A DNA stretch of 7,022 bases from Methanosarcinales archaeon (GTDB taxonomy: Archaea; Halobacteriota; Syntropharchaeia; Alkanophagales; Methanospirareceae). The stretch covers positions 1 through 7,022 of the forward strand of contig DAOUYX010000080.1 of assembly GCA_030665925.1 (NCBI GenBank), read 5' to 3'. Below are positions 1-6,666 of this stretch, in pieces; the first letter of the stretch is position 1; each line of letters begins with the position of its first letter. The notes under the pieces are model-generated. The model had not been told where the DNA came from and searched no databases. It saw only the letters and a list, made by a program, of their open reading frames with translations. A program made the translations under genes and the position numbers.

Positions 1-449
1 TCCACGTATAACTGATACTTTCCCCGCTTCTCGTACACGCTTATATGTCCCCGGACTATCACACTCATCCCATCTTCAGGACTGAACTTCAGTCCTCGGT
101 TCTGTTCCCGGAACATCACGCACGGCAACTCTGAAAGTTCATCCTTGAGCGTGAAGTATAAATGACCGGAAGTCGGCTGGCTGAGATTGGAAAGCTCCCC
201 CTTAATATAAATGTCGCTCAGCACTTCATCCTCGTCCAATCTCAGCCTTATGTATCTCGTGACCTCCTGGACGCTGTATATGCGTGGTGTTTCTTTCTCT
301 TCTATCCCCTTTTCTTCTTTTTCTTCGATTCTTCCTATCTCTATTCCGCTATCGCTTTCGCGTTCGACACCGCACCTTTCTTCTTCTACTACATCCTTTT
401 GCGAATGCAGGAAATCCATTAAGGTAATTCCTTTTCTGGGCTTCTCCAT
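1..449 (-). CDS. xseA: Exodeoxyribonuclease VII large subunit, N-terminal part (cut by window edge)
   Basis: The minus-strand frame is open from an ATG at 449 to the window edge, giving 149 codons of a protein normally 400 or more residues long. Exonuclease VII degrades single-stranded DNA in repair; the large subunit carries the N-terminal OB-fold that binds DNA and a C-terminal catalytic part that lies outside the window. The OB-fold signature is clear: IYSVQEVTRYIRLRL, then DIYIKGELSNLSQPTSGHLY, FTLKDE, CVMFR and VIVRGHISVYEKRGKYQLYV (about residues 57-149). An unusual N-terminal tail of about 55 residues precedes it and includes a Glu/Lys-rich stretch. A second in-frame ATG at 419 has AAAAGGA about 9 bases upstream, and a TATA-like box at 462-470 would place transcription start near 441, so 419 may be the true start. 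I chose 449 as the longest form after the in-frame stop. The family assignment is strong; the start is uncertain. XseB is not visible here. Confidence 0.88.
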   Translation of the reverse strand, partial: MEKPRKGITLMDFLHSQKDVVEEERCGVERESDSGIEIGRIEEKEEKGIEEKETPRIYSVQEVTRYIRLRLDEDEVLSDIYIKGELSNLSQPTSGHLYFTLKDELSELPCVMFREQNRGLKFSPEDGMSVIVRGHISVYEKRGKYQLYV

Positions 450-461
450 TTCTCTAAAGTT

Positions 462-495
462 AATTTATATGGAATATACCCTCGTTACTATATAA
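462..495 (-). promoter_or_regulatory. Candidate TATA boxes for xseA
   Basis: Read on the minus strand, ATATAAATT (462-470) and TTATATAG (488-495) both resemble archaeal TATA boxes. With the usual spacing of about 25 bases, the first predicts a start near 441, upstream only of the ATG at 419. The second predicts a start near 466 and a short leader to the ATG at 449. The choice of box therefore decides the N terminus. These are sequence-only calls. Confidence 0.4.
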
Positions 496-513
496 CCTTC
501 CTGTAGGTGGAAC

Positions 514-1041
514 TCATAACGGGAAGATAAAACACACCCAAAACCGTTTAAAAAACGCAAATAAGGAATCCTGCATCACTAAAACGCCCATGCAGGAGAG
601 CGTTACGATTATCCCTGCGATTATCACACCTGCGAGAACAGCAGGAAATGCATATCGGCAGCGAATGCCAAAGACGAAAGCAACTGCGCAGGCTGTCCAT
701 GCTCCTGTCACAGGAAGAGGAATCGCAACGAAAGGTATGAGTCCTAAGGCGCCGTATTTCTCTATCCTGTTGTTATAACGCCGTGTTCTCTCGAAGAGCC
801 AGGTAAAGAAGCTGTCGAAGATGCTGTACCTTCTCAACCAGTTTGAAACAGGATCAAGAAAAAGAAGCAACGGTGCTACAGGCAACATATTCCCAATTAC
901 AGAGAGAAAAAAAGCTTGTGTCGCATCCATATCATAAATGCCAATTGCAAATGGTATGGAAGCACGGAGCTCGCCAAAAGGAATCATCGCCATCAATATC
1001 ACTTGGATGCTTTCCAAAACCATCGCAAAACTGATAGGCAT
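514..1041 (-). CDS. Small multidrug export family membrane protein (COG2426-like)
   Basis: This 175-residue, strongly hydrophobic protein matches the family annotated 'small multi-drug export protein' (Pfam Sm_multidrug_ex). Visible hallmarks are GELRASIP at residues 23-30 in the first hydrophobic segment, GNMLPVAPLLLF at 50-61, a polar and positively charged middle section (about 70-95), and YGALGLIPFVAIPLPVTGAWTA at about 96-117. A last long hydrophobic helix covers about 131-155. I see four or five membrane segments and no signal peptide. Despite the family name, transport of drugs is not established for most members, so the substrate should be left open. The start at 1041 follows a TATA-like element at about 1064-1074 that would give an almost leaderless transcript; AAAGG lies too close to the ATG to be an ordinary ribosome site. 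The gene ends 64 bases before xseA on the same strand, but xseA seems to have its own TATA boxes, so co-transcription is not assured. Confidence 0.82.
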   Translation of the reverse strand: MPISFAMVLESIQVILMAMIPFGELRASIPFAIGIYDMDATQAFFLSVIGNMLPVAPLLLFLDPVSNWLRRYSIFDSFFTWLFERTRRYNNRIEKYGALGLIPFVAIPLPVTGAWTACAVAFVFGIRCRYAFPAVLAGVIIAGIIVTLSCMGVLVMQDSLFAFFKRFWVCFIFPL

Positions 1042-1060
1042 AATCCTTTGTTATGCACTC

Positions 1061-1083
1061 CATATTTATAAATTAATTTAATA
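1061..1083. promoter_or_regulatory. Divergent promoter with palindromic TATA element
   Basis: The 92-base gap between the minus-strand membrane protein and SepRS contains ATTTATAAATT (1064-1074), an almost symmetric TATA sequence, followed by AATTTAATA. Read leftward it predicts transcription start near 1043, two bases from the membrane protein ATG. Read rightward it predicts a start near 1090-1105 and a purine-rich SepRS leader of roughly 30-45 bases. One TATA centre could serve both directions, or the two may overlap. The call is based on sequence and spacing only. Confidence 0.45.
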
Positions 1084-1133
1084 GAGAAGAAGATTGATTA
1101 AGGGAGTAGGAGAAGAGAAGGAAAGAGCGGGAA

Positions 1134-2741
1134 ATGAAATTCGACCCAAAACAGATAAGGGAAGATACAAGCAAGGATTTTGAAGCTGCATGGATAAGTG
1201 GAACAAAATACGCAAGTGAGAGGGGATTTAATGAGGGTTATCCGCGGTCTCTGCTACATTTACGATGTGGCAAGCCGCATCCCGTGTTTGAAACGATCCA
1301 GAAGCTAAGAGAGTCGTATCTCCGGCTCGGCTTTGAGGAAGCTATGAATCCGGTGATAATAGAAGCGGAGGACGTGAAGAAGCAATTTGGCAAAGAAGCG
1401 CTTGCAGTCTTAGATCGCTGTTATTATCTTGCGGGACTGCCTCGTCCGGACATCGGCATCTCAGAGGAACGGGTACGACAGATGAACTCGTACTTTGGGA
1501 AAGACTTATCGAACGAGGAAATAGAAGAACTCAGGAATACCTTGCACCGGTATAAAAAGGGCGAGGTGGGTGGCGATGATCTGGTATACGAAGTGGCACA
1601 TAGTCTGAATGTAGCGGATATGGAAGTAACGAAAGTGCTTGATACTGTTTTCCCTGAGTTGAAAAACATCGCTCCGATCTCTTCCAGTGCAACGTTACGA
1701 AGTCACATGACCTCCGGCTGGTTCTTAACGCTTGCGGAATTCTGGAATAAGAAGCCATTGCCGATAAAACTCTTCTCTGTGGATAGATGCTTCAGAAGAG
1801 AGCAGCGCGAGGATGAAATACGACTTCGGAGTTACCATTCTGCATCGTGCGTCCTATGCAACGAAGACGGTGAAGTGAGCGTAGACGATGGTAAAGACGT
1901 TGCCACCGGGCTGCTTTCGCAATTCGGATTCGAAAAGATAAAATTCAGAAGGGACGAGAAGCGCTCGAAATATTACATGCCGGACACGCAGACGGAAGTC
2001 TTCTACTATCATCCACACATTGGCTGGGTGGAGCTGGCTACTTTTGGTATTTATTCCCCCACGGCATTGGCGCAGTACGACATTCCGTATCCCGTAATGA
2101 ACCTGGGGCTGGGTGTGGAGCGATTAGCGATGATCGTACATGAGGCGGATGACGTGCGCGCGTTGGTATTCCCACAATTTTACGCGCCCTTAGAATTGAG
2201 CGATAGGGAATTAGCAGGGATGATAAGCATGGAAAAGACGCCATGCACGCCAGAAGGTGCGGAAATAGCTAAAGACATTGTGCGCGTATGTGAGGCTAAC
2301 GGCAGTGCGGAATCGCCGTGCGAGTTCATCGCTTACACTGGCGCTCTCTTTGAGAAGAAGGTTGAAGTTCGGGTGATAGAGCCAGAGGAGAATACGCGTT
2401 TGTGCGGTCCCGCTTGCCTGAATGAGATAGTTGTGCAGGAAGGCGCTATATTGGGGCTACCGAAGAGCAAGAAATGGGAAAAGGCGTTTGAAGAGGGCGT
2501 GCCAACAAACATACGGTTCTTAGATGCTTTTGCCGCTCTTGCCGCTTATACAATTGAGGAATCCGCCAAAACAGGAGACATAGACAAAAAAGACGTTGAA
2601 GTAAAGGTAAAAATCGTAAGAAGCGGCGCTGATATAAATCTAAAGATAGACGACGTGGCGATGCGTTATATCACTTCGGCAAAGAAGAAAATAGACATAA
2701 GAGGTCCGGTTTTTCTCACCGTGGTGGGTAAAAAGGTTTGA
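1134..2741 (+). CDS. sepS: O-phosphoseryl-tRNA(Cys) synthetase (SepRS)
   Basis: This 535-residue class II aminoacyl-tRNA synthetase charges tRNA-Cys with O-phosphoserine using ATP; SepCysS (not in this window) then converts the product to Cys-tRNA-Cys. The length is typical. The N-terminal part has the family block GYPRSLLHLRCGKPHPVFE (residues 35-53). Motif 2 is DRCFRREQREDE (217-228) and motif 3 is NLGLGVERLAMI (323-334). Phosphoserine-binding residues described for archaeal SepRS (His186, Thr188, Ser231, Ser233) are all present with a constant +5 offset: HMT at 191-193 and SAS at 236-238. The C-terminal part, including CGPACLNEI (about 425-433), fits the anticodon-binding region. The ATG at 1134 follows a purine-rich leader (AAGGAAA near 1118-1124) without a canonical ribosome site. 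The gene appears to be transcribed alone from the divergent promoter. No damaged motif was seen. The assignment is firm. Confidence 0.97.
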   Translation: MKFDPKQIREDTSKDFEAAWISGTKYASERGFNEGYPRSLLHLRCGKPHPVFETIQKLRESYLRLGFEEAMNPVIIEAEDVKKQFGKEALAVLDRCYYLAGLPRPDIGISEERVRQMNSYFGKDLSNEEIEELRNTLHRYKKGEVGGDDLVYEVAHSLNVADMEVTKVLDTVFPELKNIAPISSSATLRSHMTSGWFLTLAEFWNKKPLPIKLFSVDRCFRREQREDEIRLRSYHSASCVLCNEDGEVSVDDGKDVATGLLSQFGFEKIKFRRDEKRSKYYMPDTQTEVFYYHPHIGWVELATFGIYSPTALAQYDIPYPVMNLGLGVERLAMIVHEADDVRALVFPQFYAPLELSDRELAGMISMEKTPCTPEGAEIAKDIVRVCEANGSAESPCEFIAYTGALFEKKVEVRVIEPEENTRLCGPACLNEIVVQEGAILGLPKSKKWEKAFEEGVPTNIRFLDAFAALAAYTIEESAKTGDIDKKDVEVKVKIVRSGADINLKIDDVAMRYITSAKKKIDIRGPVFLTVVGKKV

Positions 2742-2840
2742 GTTTTGAAGTAGTCTGCATACTCAAAAGATCATGGCTATGGTAGGGTGTCTTCTGGAGT
2801 TGGATGGTGGATTGTGTATGCCATTGGCCATTGCTACGTG

Positions 2841-2887
2841 AAAGAATAAGTTTCTTTGATCAAACTTTCTTTTTAAAAGAAAGTTTG
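2841..2887. terminator. AT-rich palindrome between convergent genes; likely termination or RNA-end hairpin
   Basis: CAAACTTTCTTTT (2861-2873) and AAAAGAAAGTTTG (2875-2887) are perfect 13-base inverted arms separated by one base. The palindrome ends one base before the rimI stop codon triplet (2888-2890) and lies 119 bases past the SepRS stop, so it sits where both converging transcripts would end. A third, imperfect arm, AAAGAATAAGTTT (2841-2853), could pair instead with AAACTTTCTTT (2862-2872), giving a mutually exclusive fold. No clean T tract follows on the plus strand. Whether it terminates, stabilises or processes RNA is inference. A 21-base portion recurs before tiaS. The rest of the gap (2742-2840) shows nothing I recognise. 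Confidence 0.45.
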
Positions 2888-3355
2888 TTACATGACCTTT
2901 CTCATCATTATCGCACCTTCTCCGTCCTGATAATAGAAGGGAATGTACCCGATCTCCATAAATCCCATACTCCTGTATAATCTCTGTGCTACGTGATTGC
3001 TTACCCGCACCTCTAACCGCGCAAACCCTATTTTCCTTTTTCGCAATATGTTAAAAGCCGCTTTTAATAACGTCCTTCCAACGCCTCTACCTCTATACCG
3101 TGAATCAACGGCAATTGCAAATACGCGACCGTCTCCTTCCGGCGTTAATACAAGAACTACGAAACCTATTACCTTACCTCCGTTCTCGGCGACTAAGAAA
3201 CCCTCCGGCCATTCATCATATAATTCCTGATACAATACTGCATCGCCATCTAAGAATGATTCCGCCTCTATTTCCATTACTCTTCTGATATCAGGCGGTT
3301 TAAAAATCCTCAATTTTATTGTTAATCCTTTCGCCGTGCTAACCACAACTTCCAT
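2888..3355 (-). CDS. rimI: RimI-like GNAT N-terminal acetyltransferase
   Basis: This 155-residue protein is a single GNAT domain that would transfer acetyl from acetyl-CoA to protein N termini. The first strand and helix are LRIFKPPDIRRVMEIEAESF (15-34). The acetyl-CoA pyrophosphate loop is RGRGVGRTLL (88-97), preceded by the strand VFAIAVDSRYRG. The C-terminal signature LEVRVSNHVAQRLYRSMGF (114-132) followed by YYQDGEGAIMMRK (141-153) is characteristic of RimI-type enzymes, whose archaeal members act broadly on nascent protein N termini. The first 10 residues precede the domain and the true start could be slightly later. It starts three bases after the chorismate mutase stop, so the two are almost certainly co-transcribed, although the proteins have no known functional link. 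Substrate specificity cannot be read from the sequence. Confidence 0.88.
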   Translation of the reverse strand: MEVVVSTAKGLTIKLRIFKPPDIRRVMEIEAESFLDGDAVLYQELYDEWPEGFLVAENGGKVIGFVVLVLTPEGDGRVFAIAVDSRYRGRGVGRTLLKAAFNILRKRKIGFARLEVRVSNHVAQRLYRSMGFMEIGYIPFYYQDGEGAIMMRKVM

Positions 3356-3358
3356 TTT

Positions 3359-3664
3359 CTACTGCTGCCCTTCCATCTCTTTTTTAACCGTGTATTCAAT
3401 TATGAGCTTAGCCATCCTCTCCATCAGCTCCTCGCTTAGCAGATCATACTCGCTGCTTCCTCTGTTCGTCCTCGCCCGTTCACGCCACTTCTCTATTACC
3501 TCACTTTGGCGTTGCTCGTCAATGATTGGCACTTTCAGTCGTAGTTTCTCATTTCTTGTCTCGTTCGCATAGTACATCCTCTTTGAAAGTAAATCTGCAA
3601 TAGCATCGTCTATTTCATCTATCCTCTTCCGTATCTCCTCCAGTTCCGCTTCACTCGAAGGCAT
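3359..3664 (-). CDS. aroQ: Chorismate mutase, AroQ class
   Basis: This 101-residue, all-helical protein matches stand-alone AroQ chorismate mutases, which convert chorismate to prephenate at the Phe/Tyr branch. The first helix carries the signature EIRKRIDEIDDAIADLLSKR (10-29). By hand alignment to the E. coli domain, catalytic Arg11, Arg28, Lys39, Asp48 and Arg51 correspond to R12, R29, K40, D49 and R52. E. coli Glu52 aligns with Q53 and Gln88 with E96, so these two polar ligands appear exchanged. The C-terminal helix LIIEYTVKKE closes the domain. No dehydratase or dehydrogenase domain is fused. It is first gene of a pair with rimI (3-base gap) and is transcribed away from the MgtE-like gene. 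The ATG at 3664 lies about 10 bases from a TATA-like ATATAAAA, too close for that box, so its promoter is unclear. Confidence 0.93.
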   Translation of the reverse strand: MPSSEAELEEIRKRIDEIDDAIADLLSKRMYYANETRNEKLRLKVPIIDEQRQSEVIEKWRERARTNRGSSEYDLLSEELMERMAKLIIEYTVKKEMEGQQ

Positions 3665-3889
3665 TTTATTGTTTTATATCATAAAGAAAGAGGTAGATAA
3701 AGTAAGAAAAGAGCATGATGTCCATGCAAGAAAAAGATAACGAAAGCGAAGCTGAACAAAAGCCTCCGGATAGCTCCGGCTTGATCGTAATAAGAATAAA
3801 ACGCCTGCATATCGGCATGAGTAAGGGTGAAGGAGAGGCTTTCTGGCATAAGAGAGGGGGTAGAGATAGATATAGGGGGAGGTATGAGA
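3665..3889 (+). other. Divergent region and 5' leader of the MgtE-like gene, with an unassigned open frame
   Basis: A plus-strand TATA-like TTTTATAT (3672-3679) predicts transcription start near 3701, leaving a leader of about 190 bases before the preferred MgtE start at 3890. Within it a frame opens at ATG 3715 (or 3718/3724) and stays open to 3984, in a different frame from the permease. Its first about 30 residues are hydrophilic and acidic, then it reads GLIVIRIKR; I recognise no domain. It may be a short leader peptide, chance, or the real N terminus of the permease separated by a one-base frameshift in one of the GGGGG runs (3856-3860 or 3875-3879). It lacks a convincing ribosome site. 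Confidence 0.3.
3878..3883 (+). promoter_or_regulatory. Shine-Dalgarno site GGAGGT deciding the permease start
   Basis: GGAGGT lies exactly six bases before the ATG at 3890 and is the only canonical ribosome site seen in this window. It argues for initiation at 3890 over the upstream GTG at 3827 and over the ATG at 3884, which it abuts. Confidence 0.65.
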
Positions 3890-5194
3890 ATGCGAATACA
3901 AATCCCGGAATTGCGAACGAAAGCCTTGAGTGCTTCTCTCAGTCGTGTCTCTTCCTTTTTTCACAACTTCTCAGATTTGTTTAGGCAAGCTCCCTTCTCA
4001 CTATTATTCTGTTCTTTCACCGGTCTTTTGGCGGGAATTGGATTGAGTTTGATGACCGGCATGCTACAAGCGCTTCCCGGTCTTATGATCCTTATTCCAC
4101 CTGCAATTGCCATGCGAGGTAATATTTACAGTGCGCTCGTCTCGCGATTGGGAACGTCCATGCACCTCGGTCTTTTCTCCACAACTCTGAAACGGGGCGG
4201 CGTACTGTACCAAAATGCATCTGCATCCTTGTCGCTAACGCTCATTCTTTCCGTTATCCTCGGCTTCTTAGCAAAAATAGCAGCACACGCGTTTGGAATG
4301 CCGAATATCGAGTATCTCTCCCTTCATGGATTTATTCTCATCTCAGTAGTTGGCGGATTGATCTCCGGAACCATTCTGCTCGTTATCGCACTGCTTGTCT
4401 CTATTATCGGTTACCATAGAAATTGGGATTTGGACAATGTTTCCTCGCCGATAATAACCTCCGCCGGCGACATGATAACCATACCTTCGTTGCTCGTTGC
4501 TGCTCTTTTATTGATAAAGTTGGAGGTGTTCAGTAACCGGTGGATTTTTGGCGGTTGGTTATCTCCGATCACTCTGTTGTCCATGTTATTTATCGTCGCA
4601 GCGTTTTTCTGTGCCATAAAAGGTCTGAAGTCAAACGATGCAGCGGTACGGCGTATTCTTGTAGAAAGCATCCCCATGCTTTTCATCTGCGGTGTACTTG
4701 GCACTATCGCGGGAATATCACTGAATATGGAGTTGGAGAGTTTAATCGCTCTGCCAGCCATTTTAGTACTCATCCCGCCATTTTTGGGGGAAAGCAATGC
4801 GTTAGGCGGCATATTAAGTGCGCGTCTCTCCTCCATGCTTCACATCGGAACGGTGGAGCCAAAGCCCGTTCCCGATAAACTCGTCTCCGCGAATTTCGCC
4901 GTGATTTACATCTTTTCCGTATTCTTATTTTTATTCGTTGGTCTACTATCATACGTTGCGAGTATCTATCTTGGAATCCCCACGCCAGATGTAGGTAAAA
5001 TGCTCACGATCTCACTTTTAGGCGGTATTTTATGTACAACGTTTCTCAACTTCGCTTCCTACTACATCGCAATTTTATCTTTTAGATTTGGCATGGATCC
5101 CGATAACGATACGATACCACTAATAACCAGCTTAACGGATGTGGTAGGCGTATTATGCCTTTTGTTTGTGATATTCATAATTCAACTCTTTTAG
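3890..5194 (+). CDS. MgtE-like two-repeat divalent cation permease
   Basis: The predicted 434-residue integral membrane protein consists of two homologous halves of the MgtE/SLC41 membrane domain (Pfam MgtE), without the cytosolic N domain and CBS pair of bacterial MgtE. Repeat one has PGLMILIPPAIAMRGNIYSA followed by SRLGTSMHLG, and its closing block is DLDNVSSPIITSAGD (residues 180-194). Repeat two has PAILVLIPPFLGESNALGGI (289-308) followed by ARLSSMLHIG, and its closing block is DPDNDTIPLITSLTD (403-417). These paired Asp/Pro blocks are the ion-pathway hallmarks, so Mg2+ or another divalent cation is the likely substrate; direction of transport is unknown. About ten hydrophobic helices are visible. 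The start at 3890 is chosen for its GGAGGT site. A GTG at 3827 in the same frame would add 21 residues, and a different frame is open upstream (see 3665-3889). TiaS begins 82 bases downstream on the same strand, behind its own TATA-like box. Confidence 0.88.
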   Translation: MRIQIPELRTKALSASLSRVSSFFHNFSDLFRQAPFSLLFCSFTGLLAGIGLSLMTGMLQALPGLMILIPPAIAMRGNIYSALVSRLGTSMHLGLFSTTLKRGGVLYQNASASLSLTLILSVILGFLAKIAAHAFGMPNIEYLSLHGFILISVVGGLISGTILLVIALLVSIIGYHRNWDLDNVSSPIITSAGDMITIPSLLVAALLLIKLEVFSNRWIFGGWLSPITLLSMLFIVAAFFCAIKGLKSNDAAVRRILVESIPMLFICGVLGTIAGISLNMELESLIALPAILVLIPPFLGESNALGGILSARLSSMLHIGTVEPKPVPDKLVSANFAVIYIFSVFLFLFVGLLSYVASIYLGIPTPDVGKMLTISLLGGILCTTFLNFASYYIAILSFRFGMDPDNDTIPLITSLTDVVGVLCLLFVIFIIQLF

Positions 5195-5216
5195 ATTAGA
5201 AAAAACGTTTACAAAA

Positions 5217-5224
5217 CTTTTAAA
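5217..5224 (+). promoter_or_regulatory. Candidate TATA box for tiaS
   Basis: CTTTTAAA lies 23 bases past the permease stop. A start about 25 bases downstream (near 5245) would give a leader of about 30 bases that contains the repeated AAAAGAAAGTTTG segment just before the ATG. AT-rich surroundings make the exact box uncertain. Confidence 0.35.
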
Positions 5225-5254
5225 CCTTTTCTTTTCTATTTCTTTGGTAAAGCA

Positions 5255-5275
5255 TTCTTTTTAAAAGAAAGTTTG
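5255..5275 (+). repeat. Second copy of the 2867-2887 repeat, directly before the tiaS start
   Basis: All 21 bases are identical to 2867-2887, the right part of the large palindrome, in the same orientation. Here the left arm is cut short, leaving TTCTTTT/AAAAGAA (7 bases around one T) as inverted arms. The copy ends one base before the tiaS ATG at 5277. The identity is seen directly; its role is unknown. Confidence 0.75.
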
Positions 5276-5276
5276 A

Positions 5277-6617
5277 ATGATTGTCGGAATAGACGATACG
5301 GATTCGAAAAAAGGAATGTGCACCACCTATCTCTGTGCAGTTTTAGTTGACGAACTAAAGGGATACGGAGACGTTTCAACTCCGCGATTGGTACGATTGA
5401 ATCCGTGCATCCCGTTTAAAACACGAGGGAACGGCGCAGTATCCTTCGAGATAAATGTAACCCAAGGAAAAGAGGAGACCGTGAAAGAAGTGGTCAAAGC
5501 TATAGTGAGTGAACTCTCGGAGGTGCAGGAGGAGGAAACAAACCCAGGCGTTGTTTTTATTGATGATATCGCTTTACGTGCGGTGAAAGGAGGAGGTAGT
5601 GACGAGATGAACATGCATAGGCTAAAGAACTTTTACGAAACTGCGGTGAGAGACGTGCTGGAGATAGAGCATGCTTATGAAATCATTTCCGAATTGCAGT
5701 TCGATCACTTCGGCTTGAAGAAGAAGAGAGGGGTAATAGGCGCTTTAGCCGCTGCTTCGTTTCTATTAGTGCAAAAACGCGAGCCTGCGTATTACGATTT
5801 CACGTACGAGCTGATAGCGTATCGGCGAAAAGAACGATGGGGAACGTCACGCGTTATAGAGGAAGCGAGTGTGTGGAATGCTGATGAAGCTACGTATCCC
5901 GTAACCTGGGATACAGTAGATCTGGCGAATAAGAAACTGGTTCTTGCACCACATTCCCCTTGTCCTGTCCTCTTTGGGATACGCGGGGACCGCGTAGACG
6001 CACTATACAAAGCATACCAGCTCATACGTGCAGAGCCTACGGAACGTGAAATGCTGTTCGTAACGAATCAAGGTACGGATTCACACTTGATTACCCGTGA
6101 AGAAGCTAAGGGCACGGTGCACGACCACCACTCTTACATTTTGGATGGCGTGGTGGAGTCCAATCCGCGAACGATAGAAGGCGGGCATGTGGTAGTTGCG
6201 CTCTCGCTCTCTCAAAACGCAGAGGAGCATATCGAGTGCATGGCATACGAGCCGACGAAAAGCTTTCGCGACATTATCCGACAGTTACGGATTGGTGATG
6301 AAGTTACGGTCTATGGATCGTTCAAGAACCGGACAATAAATCTCGAGAAGATAGAGCTGTGGAAATTGAACGTGGAGGCGCTAAGGAATCCGAAATGCGA
6401 TAAATGCGGCAAGCGCATGGAATCCGCAGGTAGATCGCAGGGCTATCGTTGCAAGCGGTGCAAGACGTATTGCAGCGAAAAGGAGGTTCAGATTGTGAAT
6501 AGAGGGATAAAAGAAGGTTTATATGAAGTTCCACCTGTTGCGCGAAGGCATATATCTAAACCATTGATCCGCATGTGTAAGCAGGAGGGAATCGGGAATA
6601 TTCATCCAAGCAGATAA
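5277..6617 (+). CDS. tiaS: tRNA(Ile2) 2-agmatinylcytidine synthetase (TiaS)
   Basis: This 446-residue enzyme joins agmatine to C2 of cytidine-34 in the CAU anticodon of tRNA-Ile2, using ATP, so that the tRNA reads AUA and not AUG. The N-terminal kinase-like domain starts with GIDDTDSKKGMCTTYL (4-19); T16 aligns with Thr18 of the Archaeoglobus enzyme, which is autophosphorylated. RLVRLNPCIPFKTRGNGAV (37-55) is the next signature block. A ferredoxin-like region follows with GVIGALAA (152-159) and ELIAYR (178-183). HSPCPVLFGIRGD (226-238) and FVTNQGTDSHL (261-271) precede an OB-fold at about 285-365. A C-terminal zinc ribbon is formed by C374-x2-C377 and C392-x2-C395, with C399 nearby. Length and domain order are complete. 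The ATG at 5277 begins at the conserved MIVGIDDTDS with no canonical ribosome site. Together with SepRS it marks the host as an archaeon. Confidence 0.97.
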   Translation: MIVGIDDTDSKKGMCTTYLCAVLVDELKGYGDVSTPRLVRLNPCIPFKTRGNGAVSFEINVTQGKEETVKEVVKAIVSELSEVQEEETNPGVVFIDDIALRAVKGGGSDEMNMHRLKNFYETAVRDVLEIEHAYEIISELQFDHFGLKKKRGVIGALAAASFLLVQKREPAYYDFTYELIAYRRKERWGTSRVIEEASVWNADEATYPVTWDTVDLANKKLVLAPHSPCPVLFGIRGDRVDALYKAYQLIRAEPTEREMLFVTNQGTDSHLITREEAKGTVHDHHSYILDGVVESNPRTIEGGHVVVALSLSQNAEEHIECMAYEPTKSFRDIIRQLRIGDEVTVYGSFKNRTINLEKIELWKLNVEALRNPKCDKCGKRMESAGRSQGYRCKRCKTYCSEKEVQIVNRGIKEGLYEVPPVARRHISKPLIRMCKQEGIGNIHPSR

Positions 6618-6648
6618 ATGAGCTTTTCACCTGCAAGCAAAAGCTCAT
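6618..6648 (+). terminator. Hairpin immediately after the tiaS stop codon
   Basis: ATGAGCTTTT (6618-6627) and AAAAGCTCAT (6639-6648) are perfect 10-base inverted arms around an 11-base loop. The first arm begins at the base following the TAA stop. No U tract follows, so it may mark or protect the RNA end, not act as a bacterial-type terminator. Confidence 0.45.
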
Positions 6649-6666
6649 AAAGCCCCAACCGCGCCA

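Noticed and set aside
162..495. Two overlapping plus-strand open frames rich in Ser and Phe.
   Set aside because: They lie opposite the xseA N terminus, whose minus-strand frame gives a recognisable OB-fold; the Ser/Phe bias is the antisense of its Glu/Lys-rich tail.
2742..2840. Possible small gene or RNA in the gap after SepRS.
   Set aside because: I saw no convincing open frame, tRNA-like fold or promoter in this stretch.
2855..2864. Short palindrome TTTGATCAAA as a possible operator.
   Set aside because: It is ten bases long, AT-rich, located between convergent genes and not near any promoter.
3890..3984. Continuation of the 3715 frame as an independent 89-residue gene.
   Set aside because: From 3890 on it overlaps the well-supported permease frame and its composition looks like a shifted reading of it; only the part before 3890 is worth considering.
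4411..4836. A 141-codon minus-strand open frame inside the permease gene.
   Set aside because: It is antisense to conserved MgtE repeat blocks, shows no domain and has no promoter or ribosome site.
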